Source of the DNA: Ga0077527 sp964531455 | GTDB lineage: Bacteria > Pseudomonadota > Gammaproteobacteria > Burkholderiales > SG8-41 | Assembly: GCA_964531455.1 (NCBI GenBank) | Contig: CAZHFZ010000018.1 | Location: 1-64,000 of the forward strand | DNA: 64,000 bases | Direction of reading: 5' to 3' | In this document: one piece after another, positions 18,116 through 27,671 of the stretch | How the letters are laid out: each line of letters opens with the position of its first letter | How positions within the stretch are numbered: the first letter of the stretch is position 1 | Translations under genes and position numbers: made by a program | Notes under the pieces: generated by a model | The model's input: the letters and a program-made list of their open reading frames with translations, nothing else | What the model was told of the DNA's origin: nothing | Database searches by the model: none

Positions 18116-19162
18116 TCACGAACCCGACACCGCACTCCCGCAAGCCATTTTGTAAATGATCTCCGCCGGCGTCTTCGGTTTCACCGGCGTGGGCGGCAGC
18201 TTTCCGGCTTTCCAGACGATGCGCCCTTCACCCATGGCCTCGCTGGTGTAGAAGGCGAGGATCACGTTGAGCGTCTGTTTTTCGCAGTTGGCTTCGTGCA
18301 GGGCTTCATAGCTGCGGTAGGTTGCTCCGGTCTGCGCGTGCACCCGGTCTGCCGCATGATTGATCAACCCCCAGACGGCTGGCCTGCCGCCCGGCGGCGG
18401 TTCAGTAACACCGCGGGTAAAAACGGTGAGCGTCTTGCCGCCGCCTGACCGGCGCCAGGGCCCGCTTGCCGCTGCCCTGAATCTTTCAATTTCCTGCAGT
18501 TCCTGTGTTTCGATGGCACTTTGTATGCTGTTGCTGATCTGCGATTGCCGGGTATTGGCAATCGAAAGTTCAACCAGTGACTGCGGTGACACGTAAGACA
18601 TGCCCTTGCAGTCAGTCGCAACAATGAGTTCGATCAGCCTGTCGATGGTCTGCGCCGGCACCGAGGGATCAGCCACTTTGCGCAGCCGCTGTTCTTCGCG
18701 TTCCGTGAGGCTGGTGCTGCACACGCCTTCACGGGTGTGCTGGTGTACGCCGTAGCGGGATTTGTCGTCAATGAAGCGTTTGCGCCCACTGAGGAACAGG
18801 TAGGCGCAAGCCGATGAACACAGGCCGCCGCTGGAAACCTCGGTATCAAATCCGTATTTTCTGAGCAGTTCGCCATAACCGTAGGCAATGCCCGGAACGC
18901 CCCCCAGCGAGTTGAGGACCATGATCCGTTCAGAACACTCTGCCAGCGGCAACTGGCGGAATCCATCAGCCATGGCCTTGATGGAGGCTTTGTCGATCAT
19001 TCCGTTGAATACGATCACGCACTGTGACGCTTCGGAATAAAAATCGACCTTGCCGTTGGCGTACGGCAGGTGAACGTGGCGAACGGCGGCCAGAGCATGG
19101 CTGCCGCACAGCAGCGAAAGGGCGAGTATGGCGTGCAGCAGCCGATGGTGTTGATGGAACAA
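18116..19162 (-). CDS. Periplasmic ClpP-fold (COG3904-like) protein with C-terminal adhesin-E-like region
   Basis: A 348-aa protein with a TTG start and a signal peptide (LLHAILALSLLCGSHALA). Residues about 40-190 resemble the COG3904 predicted periplasmic group of the ClpP/crotonase fold: VLNSLGG, then GGLCSSACAYLFLSG carrying the candidate serine, then RYGVHQHT. The last 90 residues, with ANCEKQTLNVILAFY and ending EIIYKMAC, recall surface-adhesin-E-type proteins, which have a paired Cys pattern. The combination is assigned by eye. It starts 27 bp after Bug receptor 6 and may be read through from it. Confidence 0.65.
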   Translation of the reverse strand: MFHQHHRLLHAILALSLLCGSHALAAVRHVHLPYANGKVDFYSEASQCVIVFNGMIDKASIKAMADGFRQLPLAECSERIMVLNSLGGVPGIAYGYGELLRKYGFDTEVSSGGLCSSACAYLFLSGRKRFIDDKSRYGVHQHTREGVCSTSLTEREEQRLRKVADPSVPAQTIDRLIELIVATDCKGMSYVSPQSLVELSIANTRQSQISNSIQSAIETQELQEIERFRAAASGPWRRSGGGKTLTVFTRGVTEPPPGGRPAVWGLINHAADRVHAQTGATYRSYEALHEANCEKQTLNVILAFYTSEAMGEGRIVWKAGKLPPTPVKPKTPAEIIYKMACGSAVSGS

Positions 19163-19189
19163 TGACGTGTGCAGGATCGCTAGCGCCGT

Positions 19190-20155
19190 TTATTGCGGCT
19201 TGATCCCGCCCTGCTTGATCACGCGCTTCCACTGTTCGCTCTCGGCCTTGATGTGTGCGGTGAATTGCGCCGGGGTTGAACCCACGCCTTCAGAGCCGTC
19301 GGTGATCAGGTGTTTTTCCATGGCCGGCAGCTTCACCGCCCTGGCGGTTTCGGCGGCGATCTTGTTGATGATGGCCGGGGGCACGGCCTTCGGCGCGATC
19401 AGGCCGTACCAGTTGACCACCACCACGCCGGGGATGCCGGCTTCGGCCATGGTCGGCGCCTCGGGCATCGCCTGTGCGCGTTTGGCCATGGATACGCCGA
19501 GTGCGCGCAGCCGTCCGGCCTTGATGTGCTGTTGCGCCGAGATGATGGAGGCGAATGACAGGCTGATGCGGCCGCCGACGAGGTCGGCGTAAGCGGCGCC
19601 CATGCCTTTGTACGGCACATGGATCATCCGCGTGCCCGTGGCGATCTGGAACAGTTCGGTGGTCATGTGAATGGGGCTGCCGATGCCGGAGGACGCATAG
19701 GTCAGTTTGTCGGGATTGGCCTTCACGTATTGCACCAGTTCCAGCGCCGATTTCGCCGGCAGCGACGGATGTACCACCAGCACATAACCCTGCGCACTCA
19801 CCTGCGACACCGGCGCAAAATCACGCACCGGGTCAAGCGGTGATTTGTAGAGCAAGGGATAGATCACGGTGGTGGCGCTGATCATCATCAGGGTGTGCCC
19901 GTCGGGCGCGGCATCGGCCAGCGTGCCGAGCGCAACAAGACTGCCGGCACCGGGACGATTGTCGACGACGACGCTCTGGCCGAATACTTCAGCAAAATTC
20001 GCCGAGATGCTGCGCGAGACACTGTCCATGCCGCCGCCCGCTGCGAGCGGCACCAGCACGCGCATCGGCCGTGTGGGAAAGTTTTGTGCGTGGGCCACCG
20101 TGGTGATCAGCACTATGAACAGCGACAGCAGGGTGATGCCGATTCTGTGGTTCAT
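19190..20155 (-). CDS. Bug-family periplasmic solute receptor 6
   Basis: The ATG at 20155 is preferred to the frame's first start at 20221, since the signal peptide (MNHRIGITLLSLFIVLITTV, mature end near AHA-QNFPT) begins here; 321 aa. The first loop reads VPLAAGGGMDSVSR, the second DNRPGAGSLVALG, where Val-Ala-Leu replaces the usual Ile-Gly-x. PDGHTLMMI follows. The downstream same-strand gene is the COG3904-like protein. Confidence 0.92.
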   Translation of the reverse strand: MNHRIGITLLSLFIVLITTVAHAQNFPTRPMRVLVPLAAGGGMDSVSRSISANFAEVFGQSVVVDNRPGAGSLVALGTLADAAPDGHTLMMISATTVIYPLLYKSPLDPVRDFAPVSQVSAQGYVLVVHPSLPAKSALELVQYVKANPDKLTYASSGIGSPIHMTTELFQIATGTRMIHVPYKGMGAAYADLVGGRISLSFASIISAQQHIKAGRLRALGVSMAKRAQAMPEAPTMAEAGIPGVVVVNWYGLIAPKAVPPAIINKIAAETARAVKLPAMEKHLITDGSEGVGSTPAQFTAHIKAESEQWKRVIKQGGIKPQ

Positions 20156-20416
20156 GATGTTTTCTCTTCTTCGGGCGATTGATATGGGTGTCAGATCTCT
20201 GGTGCCGCAGTAGTTGCGCAAACATAACGTACTGAATGCGTCAAAACGAAGGGGGCTTGCATTGGATTGACCTCTAACGCAATAAGTTCAGATAGTTCAG
20301 ACGACAGACTGCGTTAAATGATGCTATAACTATTTGATATTATTGATTAATATTAATTTTTCTGTAGCCCCAACGTTGTCGGCGTAAGGATGCAGGCAGC
20401 ACGACGACACACGATA

Positions 20417-21202
20417 ATGAAGAAACACTTGCCCGTGTTTGCATTGAGCATCCTGCTGTGGACGTCAGTCATCGCAGCTGCCGCACAATGCACTGCAAGC
20501 AGTGGCGAACGACGCGTGCCACTGCTCGAACTGTACACCTCCGAAGGTTGCGACAGTTGCCCGCCGGCCGACCGCTGGCTGAGCTCCTTGCCTGCGCGCG
20601 GTTACGGCATTGATCGCGTGATCGCACTGGCGTTTCATGTCGATTACTGGAATTACCTCGGCTGGGTCGATCCGTTTGCACAAAAGCGTTTCACCGAACG
20701 CCAGCGCCACACCGCAACCCGCAACCAGTCGCGGGTGGTATACACGCCACAGTTCACGCTGAACGGTCGTGATTATCGCCGAGGCGCCCTACGCGACGAC
20801 TTCGGCGAACGCATCGCGATGCTGCAACAGGAGAAACCAAGGGCCTCATTGTTGCTTGCACTGACCATGGCACCGGGCAGCGTGTCGGTGAGCGGCAACG
20901 CGACGATTGATGCCGCTGAACGGCCGTTGTCACAGACTTGGCTCGCACTCTACGAGAACAGGCTCACCACCGACGTTAAAGCGGGCGAGAACCGCGGCAA
21001 GCAGCTCGAACATGATTTTGTGGTGCGTGACATTGCCGGCCCGTTGCCGGTCGATGCACAGGGCAAAACGTCGCTATCTCACCACTTCGCCGTCGATGTG
21101 CGCTGGAAGCTGCGCGATCTGGCGGTGGCGGCGTTCGTACAGAACGTCAGGACAGGCGATGTGCTGCAGGCGCTGGCCCTCGGCTGCGCGCCGCCTTCGT
21201 AA
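20417..21202 (+). CDS. DUF1223 secreted thioredoxin-like protein
   Basis: The ATG at 20417 starts a signal peptide (MKKHLPVFALSILLWTSVIA); 261 aa. The mature part begins with LLELYTSEGCDSCPPADRWL, the DUF1223 hallmark, where C45 and C48 form a CxxC in a thioredoxin-like fold, followed by HVDYWNYLGWVDPFA and YTPQFTLNGRD. The family is periplasmic and its role is unknown; a redox function is inferred only from the CxxC. The 100 bp upstream are strongly A+T-rich and likely hold its promoter. Confidence 0.9.
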   Translation: MKKHLPVFALSILLWTSVIAAAAQCTASSGERRVPLLELYTSEGCDSCPPADRWLSSLPARGYGIDRVIALAFHVDYWNYLGWVDPFAQKRFTERQRHTATRNQSRVVYTPQFTLNGRDYRRGALRDDFGERIAMLQQEKPRASLLLALTMAPGSVSVSGNATIDAAERPLSQTWLALYENRLTTDVKAGENRGKQLEHDFVVRDIAGPLPVDAQGKTSLSHHFAVDVRWKLRDLAVAAFVQNVRTGDVLQALALGCAPPS

Positions 21203-21220
21203 GCGTTACGGAGCGGCGCG

Positions 21221-21946
21221 TCAAAGCATCGCCCCGGGATTGCCCAACGCTTCTTCAGTGAGGTGGCGCATCAACCACTCGCAGGCGTCGTTCACCGAAT
21301 CGGTGCGGTGCACCAGTTCGACATCCTTCGCGTCAATGGTGCCGTGGCGCACCAACGCGTCGAAATTGATGACCTCGCGCCAGTATTCGTTGCCGAACAG
21401 CACGATGGGCATCGGCTTGTTCATGCGGCGGGTCTGCTTCAGCGTGAGCATTTCGAACAGTTCATCCAGCGTACCGAAACCGCCGGGGAACACGAGAATG
21501 GCCTTGGCCATATAGGCCAGCCAGAACTTGCGCATGAAAAAATAGTGAAAATGGAATGACAACTCACGAGTGATGTAAGGATTGGCTGATTCCTCGTGCG
21601 GAAGCGAGATGGTCATGCCGACGTTGCGCCCGCGCGCTTCGGACGCGCCGCGGTTGGCGGCCTCCATGATGCCCGGCCCGCCTCCGGTACAGACCACAAA
21701 GCGTCGGTGGTCCTCGGTACTCAGGCTTTTCGACCACTGGGTCATGCGGAAGGCGATATCCCGCGCTGCTTCGTAATATGTTGAGCCTTCTTTCAGCCTC
21801 GCTGAACCGAAAAACACCAGTGTGTCTTCGATGCCGTGTTTGGCAAGGCGGCGTTCGGGTTCGAGATATTCGGCAAGTATGCGCAACGGCCGCGCTTCGT
21901 CGCTGTTCATGAATACCGGGTTGCGGTATGACTTGATGGGTTTCAA
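21221..21946 (-). CDS. LOG-family protein (nucleoside monophosphate phosphoribohydrolase-like)
   Basis: A 241-aa cytoplasmic protein with the LOG motifs GGGPGIMEAANRGA and PGGFGTLDELFEMLT, the latter holding the catalytic Glu and substrate loop. LOG enzymes cleave the N-glycosidic bond of AMP or cytokinin riboside monophosphate; older annotations call them lysine decarboxylases, wrongly. The start is a TTG with AGGAG seven bases upstream; an ATG 12 codons later is the alternative. It is convergent with the DUF1223 gene. Confidence 0.88.
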   Translation of the reverse strand: MKPIKSYRNPVFMNSDEARPLRILAEYLEPERRLAKHGIEDTLVFFGSARLKEGSTYYEAARDIAFRMTQWSKSLSTEDHRRFVVCTGGGPGIMEAANRGASEARGRNVGMTISLPHEESANPYITRELSFHFHYFFMRKFWLAYMAKAILVFPGGFGTLDELFEMLTLKQTRRMNKPMPIVLFGNEYWREVINFDALVRHGTIDAKDVELVHRTDSVNDACEWLMRHLTEEALGNPGAML

Positions 21947-22214
21947 TTCAGCACTCCTTGTCTTCGCTTGACGCCGCCGGGCATGTCAGCCCGGCACGGC
22001 GGCACAGTCAGCCAGCACATTAACGCATGGCATGCCGCATTACTCGGTCGGCGCATGCGCTCATCCGGAAAGACCCGCATTAGAGTCCGGATGTTGTTTC
22101 ATAATTCCCTGCGGGCCTGCGGCACAGCAGATTGCTTGCGTTAACATGATCATTGATCAGCGGCCGCTCAAAAAAAACAGACCACGCGGATCATTCGTCA
22201 TCAGGAGGAATTCG

Positions 22215-23186
22215 ATGAACCGTATTACAAGCCGATGTCTGGCATTTGTGCTGGTCGCCGCTCTGGCGCCGGCATTTGCGCAATCCGCATGGTCACAGCC
22301 CTATCCCGCAAAACCGGTCAGGGTGATCGTGCCGTTTGCACCGGGCGGCGGCAGCGATCTGACGGCGCGCCAGTTTTCGTCAAAGCTCGGCGCGCTGCTC
22401 GGCCAGCAATTCATTGTCGACAACCGCGGCGGCGCCGGCGGCATCATCGGCATGGAAGCCGTCGCCAAATCACCACCCGACGGCTACACCATCATGATGA
22501 TGTCGGGCAGTTTTTCCGCAAGCGCCGCAACACACAAGCCGGCCTTTGATCCGATGAATTCGATCCTGCCTGTGGCCGAGTTCGGCATTTCTCCATTCCT
22601 CGTTACGGTGCACCCCTCCCTGCCGGCGCGGAACATGAAGGAGCTGATTGCACTGGCACGCGCCAAACCCGGCAGCCTGACTTATGCCTCCAGCGGCGTT
22701 GGCGGCCTGACCCACCTGACCACCGAACTCATCAACCTGACAGCCAAAATCAACATGGTGCATGTGCCGTACAAGAGCAACGGTGCGGCCATCACTGATC
22801 TGCTGTCAGGACAGGTTTCGCTGATCGTCGCCAGCTTGCCGGTAGTGCCGTATTTCGCGTCGGGCCGTCTTCGCCCGCTGGCGGTGACCACGGCAAAACG
22901 CTGGCCGTCACTTCCGGATATTCCCACCGTCGCCGAAACGCTGCCGGGTTACGAGGTCGAGTTGTGGTTTGGCGCGATGGTGCCGCGAGGTACGCCTGAA
23001 GCTGTGATCAACCGTCTCAATGCGGCGATCAACAAGGCGCTCGATGACCCGGAAATGAAAAAGAACCTCGACGCGCAGGGCATCGTTCCCACCGGCGGCA
23101 CGGTGCAGAAATTCCGTGAACGCATCCAGCACGATTTCCGCAACTGGGCAAACGTCGTCGACGCGGCACGGATCAAGATCGAATGA
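22215..23186 (+). CDS. Bug-family periplasmic solute receptor 7
   Basis: The frame opens at 22032, but the ATG at 22215 has AGGAGGAATTCG immediately before it and begins the signal peptide (LAFVLVAALAPAFAQSAWSQ); 323 aa. The loops are the most canonical in this window: VPFAPGGGSDLTAR, DNRGGAGGIIGME and PDGYTIMMM. It is transcribed alone, divergent from the LOG gene and convergent with the GFA gene. Confidence 0.94.
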   Translation: MNRITSRCLAFVLVAALAPAFAQSAWSQPYPAKPVRVIVPFAPGGGSDLTARQFSSKLGALLGQQFIVDNRGGAGGIIGMEAVAKSPPDGYTIMMMSGSFSASAATHKPAFDPMNSILPVAEFGISPFLVTVHPSLPARNMKELIALARAKPGSLTYASSGVGGLTHLTTELINLTAKINMVHVPYKSNGAAITDLLSGQVSLIVASLPVVPYFASGRLRPLAVTTAKRWPSLPDIPTVAETLPGYEVELWFGAMVPRGTPEAVINRLNAAINKALDDPEMKKNLDAQGIVPTGGTVQKFRERIQHDFRNWANVVDAARIKIE

Positions 23187-23238
23187 TGCCGGGCGGTCGC
23201 TGACCGCCCTTTTCAGAGAAGCAGCGACGCCGGCCGGC

Positions 23239-23655
23239 CTACTTGCCGTACTCCTCAAACTTCGGCAGCTGCGGCGTTTCGACATACCACGGCGCCTTCG
23301 AGGACCAGAAGATATTGCTGTCGGGCTGCAGGTCCGGTGTGTCGTCGAGCGTGCCCGCGGGCACCAGCATGTTTTCAGTGCCGGCGACCTTGTGCGGCAT
23401 GCGCGTGCCGCATTGGGTGCAGAAATCCACTGCAAAACGCTTGGCCCCCGGCAGATCAAAGTGTCGCAGCATTGATTCGCCGGCCAGCCATTTGAACTGG
23501 CCCGCCGGCAGGAACAGGTTTGCCGCGTGTGCGGTGCCGGTGGTTTTGCGGCAGCGTGTGCAATGACAGTACTTGAACATCAGCGACGGCGGGCTGATTT
23601 CGTACCGGACGGCGCCACAGAGACAACTGCCGTTTACTGCGTGGTCATGGGACAT
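23239..23655 (-). CDS. GFA-family (CENP-V/GFA domain) zinc protein
   Basis: A 138-aa protein with the domain's cysteine pattern: GSCLCGAVRYE, YCHCTRCRK and DFCTQCGTRMPH. Together these supply two zinc sites. The domain is named after glutathione-dependent formaldehyde-activating enzyme, but most members have no proven reaction. AGGAGAAGCC precedes the ATG. It is a single gene convergent with Bug receptor 7. Confidence 0.88.
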   Translation of the reverse strand: MSHDHAVNGSCLCGAVRYEISPPSLMFKYCHCTRCRKTTGTAHAANLFLPAGQFKWLAGESMLRHFDLPGAKRFAVDFCTQCGTRMPHKVAGTENMLVPAGTLDDTPDLQPDSNIFWSSKAPWYVETPQLPKFEEYGK

Positions 23656-23998
23656 GGCTTCTCCTGTTTAGCGAGGGGGATTGGTGGACAGCAGTGAAAC
23701 CTGGGTTAATGTAAATACCTGTTTTATTTATATTTTTTAATTACTGCCAGCAATACACTTTGCTGAGACAGCAGTGCGTGACAAGAATAACAAGCCCGTC
23801 TTCGCTGTGCACCTGCCTGCAGGAACCGCGGCAGCGAAAGAACATTGCCGTTCCGTTCCGCCTGTTCAACAAAGTGTGCGCTAGACTACGCTCGCACAAA
23901 AACAATAATCCGTGCCGGCCCCGCGCCGGCATCCCGTTCCTGTCGTGACCGCCGCCGCGCGCAATCTTGCCGTGCGGCCCGGTGAAGAGGAGGCTTTG
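23656..23998. other. Intergenic region, A+T-rich near its left end
   Basis: Between the divergent GFA and esterase genes. Positions about 23700-23750 are A+T-rich and could hold promoters. GAAGAGGAGG before 23999 is the ribosome site of the esterase gene. I see no gene or hairpin here. Confidence 0.35.
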
Positions 23999-26095
23999 AT
24001 GATCAGGCAATCCAGCCATTGGGTGGCATTCGCTTTTAATCGTGCATGGGCTGCGGCGCTGCTGTGCGGCGCGCTGTTGCTGGCAGGTTGTGCGACCACG
24101 CCAACAGCGCTTGAGCAGGGCAGCAGGCCAATCACCGGCTACCTCGATTACTCCTACGACAAGAACTCGGTGCTGTTCAACACGCGGGAGGCGCACCGCC
24201 AAACGGTGTTCTTCGACACCTTCTACCCTTTTGATCCATCGCTGCGCTACAACAACGGCGAGGCGATTGTGCGCTACGAACTGGACCACAAGCCTTTCAT
24301 GCAGGACGGCGTGCTGATGGTGGCGCTGGCGGACCTGCGCAAGATCTACGCGCCCTACTTCAGCTACACGGTGGATGCCGCAAACCAGCGCTTTACGGTT
24401 CAGCATCATTTTTTCCGCAAGCATGTGGCTGCGGGCTCGGGCTCGCGCGCACCGAAGCTTGAATATACAAAAATTGCCTGGGAAGGCCGCTACGCTCTGA
24501 CGCAGACGGCGGCGATGATTTCGCAGACAGTGCACAAGCCGGTCAATGACCGCAACGTGATTGACCAGTCACCGGCTGCAGCGACGCACCCGGAAAGGGC
24601 CGCGACGCTGGCCATTGCGCCGGTGCAGCGTGACGGCCGGATTTATGTGCCGGTTGCAAGTTTCATGCAATCGCTGGGCAAGTCGATCACCAGTGATGCA
24701 GCCAGCGACTACCTCGCGGTAAGTCACGTCGGGCCGAACGACACCGGCGACGATCTGTTCAAACCGGATTACGCCAATCGCGGCTTGCCGAACACGCCGA
24801 TCACGCCGGCGCGCGTGAAGACCATGAACGGTCTGCTCAACGGCGAGATCCGCACTGGCAATCTGTGGTTTGCCTACTACTTCGGCGACATCGATGTTTA
24901 TACCGGCAAGGCCGACGCCGACGGCAAGGACATCAACGCCAGAATGGGGGTGGACCGCATCCTGCCCTACCGGCTGTATGTGCCGAAGAACTACAACCCG
25001 AACGCGGCGAGCAAGTTCACCTTCATGCTGCACGGGGGCACCGGCAATGAAAACGCCCCCTTCGAGCGGCCGAACGACCACCTGAAAAACCAGCCCACGC
25101 CGATTCCTGGCGTGACCCTGTTCGAGGATTACGCCGACCGCTACAACTACATCGTGCTGTCGCCCAACGGCTGGACGCGTAATCCGGTATGGGGCAGCGG
25201 TCCCGGCGAGCAGGCGATGCTGCATACGCTGCACCTCGTAAAGCAGCGCTACAACATCGATCCGCACCGGATGTTCATCTTCGGCAATTCAGCGGGTGCT
25301 GCAGGCACAATGAACTTTGTACTGCGCCACGGCCAACTGTTCAAGGCGATGGCGCCCACAGCCCCCGGCAGCAGCAAGCCGTTTGCGGGCAGCATCAAGG
25401 GCTTGCTCCTGGACATGCCTACGCTGCTGTCCTGCTTTGCGGCGGATGCGACGGTTTTTTACGCGGGCAACCCGCGGAACTCCTGCCAGCCGTGGTACGA
25501 GCAGAACGTCAAAGGCGTGATGCGCAACTTGACGACGGTAACCATAGAGAACGGCCATCACTCGTACGGCCCGGCCTCGCTCTATGAGATGACCTTCGAT
25601 TTCTTCGAACGCGCGCTTGACCGCAGGGCGCCCGCAGCGATCGGCAACGTTCGCTTCACGCCGGGCAGCCGCGTCGCCACGGTGACAACCGCCGCCGGCG
25701 CGACATCAACGGTACAACTCGGCAATACACCGGTGCCCAGCGGCAGTACGCTGACGGTCGCGCTTGACGATCTCGCAAAAATCTATGGCCCTGCGGATTT
25801 CCGCATATATGACGTGCATGCCTACAACCTGAAACCCGAGGACCTGGTTTCAGTGAAGACCGTCACCTATAACAAGGTTGCGGTGAACATCAAACCCGGA
25901 GAACGTTTCCTGCGCGTCGGCGGCACCATCCACGCCGGTGACACCGTAGACGGCAAGACCCGGGTCGCGGCGAACGATCCGCGGATTGATCCGCGCTCGC
26001 TGTCGGTTCCGGTGCAGAACGTGAACGGCAAACTGCATGTGCCGGCGGTCGAATTCATGCAGCTGTTCGGAAAAACCGTGACCGTGGCGCCCTGA
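23999..26095 (+). CDS. Esterase lipoprotein (PHB-depolymerase/feruloyl-esterase-like) flanked by repeated stalk-type domains
   Basis: The ATG at 23999 has GAGGAGG upstream; 698 aa. The signal ends in LLLAGC with Cys31, so it is likely lipidated. The middle part is an alpha/beta hydrolase of the LpqC/depolymerase type: FMLHGGTGNENAPF, nucleophile Ser431 in FIFGNSAGAAGT, and a candidate His in ENGHHSYGPASLY. The N-terminal part has GRIYVPVASFMQSLGKSIT and the C-terminal part has GKLHVPAVEFMQLFGKTVT. These two are repeats of each other and resemble stalk domains of copper-amine-oxidase N-terminal type. Bug receptor 8 follows 61 bp later, suggesting surface hydrolysis feeding uptake. Confidence 0.82.
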   Translation: MIRQSSHWVAFAFNRAWAAALLCGALLLAGCATTPTALEQGSRPITGYLDYSYDKNSVLFNTREAHRQTVFFDTFYPFDPSLRYNNGEAIVRYELDHKPFMQDGVLMVALADLRKIYAPYFSYTVDAANQRFTVQHHFFRKHVAAGSGSRAPKLEYTKIAWEGRYALTQTAAMISQTVHKPVNDRNVIDQSPAAATHPERAATLAIAPVQRDGRIYVPVASFMQSLGKSITSDAASDYLAVSHVGPNDTGDDLFKPDYANRGLPNTPITPARVKTMNGLLNGEIRTGNLWFAYYFGDIDVYTGKADADGKDINARMGVDRILPYRLYVPKNYNPNAASKFTFMLHGGTGNENAPFERPNDHLKNQPTPIPGVTLFEDYADRYNYIVLSPNGWTRNPVWGSGPGEQAMLHTLHLVKQRYNIDPHRMFIFGNSAGAAGTMNFVLRHGQLFKAMAPTAPGSSKPFAGSIKGLLLDMPTLLSCFAADATVFYAGNPRNSCQPWYEQNVKGVMRNLTTVTIENGHHSYGPASLYEMTFDFFERALDRRAPAAIGNVRFTPGSRVATVTTAAGATSTVQLGNTPVPSGSTLTVALDDLAKIYGPADFRIYDVHAYNLKPEDLVSVKTVTYNKVAVNIKPGERFLRVGGTIHAGDTVDGKTRVAANDPRIDPRSLSVPVQNVNGKLHVPAVEFMQLFGKTVTVAP

Positions 26096-26156
26096 GCTTG
26101 AGCGTCGGCAGGTTCGCAACACTCAGCGCACCGTCTAACGTGGAAGGAGAACTGCA

Positions 26157-27122
26157 ATGTCTGTCAACAAAACGCTGTTTTGCCTGGCTTTGACTGTTGC
26201 TGCCTGTGCGCTGCCGGCATCAGCGCAGAAGTACCCTGATAAAAACGTGCGCCTGATCGTTGCATTCCCGACAGGCGCTTCGCAGATCCTCGGCCTCCTG
26301 GTTGCAGACAAACTCGGTGCGGCCCTCGGCCAGCCGGTGGTGGCCGATTTCCGCCCGGGCGCCGGCGGCAATCTCGCCGCCGAACTCACCGCCAAGTCAC
26401 CCGCCGACGGCCACACGCTGCTGTTGACCAGCCCGTCGCTGGTGATCAGCCCCAGCCTTTACAAGAAACTCAACTACGACACGATGCGCGACTTCGTTGC
26501 GATCTCGATGCTGTCGACAGTGCCCAATGTGTTTGTAATCCATCCGTCAGTGCCGGCAAGAAACATCAATGAACTGGTGAAGCTGGCCAAGGCGCATCCG
26601 GGGAAAATGAGTTTCGGTTCAGGCGGCATCGGTTCGTCGAACCATCTCGCAGGCGAGCTGTTCAAGTCGCTGGCCAAAGTGGACATCCTGCATGTGCCGT
26701 ACAAGGGCGCCAGCATTGCGCTGACGCACATCCTCGGCGGCGAAGCGGAAATGGTGATGGTGACCGTGCCAGCGACCATCCCCTTCATCAATAGCGGCCG
26801 GCTGCGCGGGCTAGCGGTTCTGGTGCCGGAACGCCTGCCGACGCTGCCCGGAGTGCCCACCACCGCGGAAGCAGGTATGCCCGAACTGGTGATCAACACC
26901 TGGTACGGCCTGTTCGCACCGACAGGCGTACGGCCGGAGATCGTTCAGCGCATCAACGCCGAAGTGGCGAAGTTCATGCACACGCCCGAGGTACACAAGC
27001 ACCTCGCAGCAAGCGGTTTGATTCCATCAACCAACACGCCGGCGGAATTCAGCAGTTTCGTGCGCGCCGACCTGGAAAAATGGTCGCGGGTGATCCGCGA
27101 GGCGAAAATCACCGTGCAGTAG
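26157..27122 (+). CDS. Bug-family periplasmic solute receptor 8, altered ligand loop
   Basis: A 321-aa receptor with GGAAGGAGAAC before the ATG and signal peptide MSVNKTLFCLALTVAACALP. The first ligand loop reads AFPTGASQILGLLVADK. The family's Pro-Gly-Gly-x-x-Asp is replaced by Thr-Gly-Ala-Ser-Gln-Ile, losing the second Gly and the Asp. The second loop, DFRPGAGGNLAAE, is also changed. The protein is otherwise full length with PADGHTLLL and HVPYKGASIAL. It probably binds a different ligand, perhaps a product of the esterase lipoprotein encoded 61 bp upstream. Confidence 0.9.
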   Translation: MSVNKTLFCLALTVAACALPASAQKYPDKNVRLIVAFPTGASQILGLLVADKLGAALGQPVVADFRPGAGGNLAAELTAKSPADGHTLLLTSPSLVISPSLYKKLNYDTMRDFVAISMLSTVPNVFVIHPSVPARNINELVKLAKAHPGKMSFGSGGIGSSNHLAGELFKSLAKVDILHVPYKGASIALTHILGGEAEMVMVTVPATIPFINSGRLRGLAVLVPERLPTLPGVPTTAEAGMPELVINTWYGLFAPTGVRPEIVQRINAEVAKFMHTPEVHKHLAASGLIPSTNTPAEFSSFVRADLEKWSRVIREAKITVQ

Positions 27123-27140
27123 CCGGACGGAATACCTGCG

Positions 27141-27521
27141 TCAGATGCGGGCTGGCGCCTGTTGCGACATCAGCCAGTGCGCCCCGCCCGCAAGCGCCAC
27201 CAGGAACACCAGGCCGAAACCCCATACCGCCCAGATCAGCGGCGCCAGCCAGCCCATCATCATGCTCATGTAAGGCAGGGCGTCGCGCATGGCCTCCAGC
27301 GACAGCAGCACATACTGCTGGAGCATCTGGATCATCGCCGGGTCCAGCCACAGCGGCAGCCCTTGCGGCAGCGGCCACTCGGCAACGCCGCGGCTCAGAG
27401 GGTCAATGTTGCCACTGGCGAGCAGGGTTGTGCCCCATTGCGTGAGTTTGACTGCGATGAAAGTGCCCGCCGTCCACAACAATGTCACGATGCCGAATAC
27501 CACCCATACTGCGATTTTCAT
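27141..27521 (-). CDS. Small two-span membrane protein, unknown
   Basis: A 126-aa protein starting MKIAVWVVFGIVTLLWTAG, a transmembrane helix, with a second one near LIWAVWGFGLVFLVALAGG. The stretch between has SGNIDPLSRGVAEWPLP, probably periplasmic. I do not recognise a family. It lies downstream of the sox terminator and is convergent with Bug receptor 8. Confidence 0.6.
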   Translation of the reverse strand: MKIAVWVVFGIVTLLWTAGTFIAVKLTQWGTTLLASGNIDPLSRGVAEWPLPQGLPLWLDPAMIQMLQQYVLLSLEAMRDALPYMSMMMGWLAPLIWAVWGFGLVFLVALAGGAHWLMSQQAPARI

Positions 27522-27671
27522 GGTCTGTCGTATTCCTCGTCGTATTGCCTATTAACAAGCGACATGATCTGCATGCCTGACAGGAATGCCTGCACCACCG
27601 GATAAGCAACGAAACTCGCGGTGTTGCCTCGGTGCCAGCAATTGACCGGCGCAGCGGCCATTTGTTCCCTG

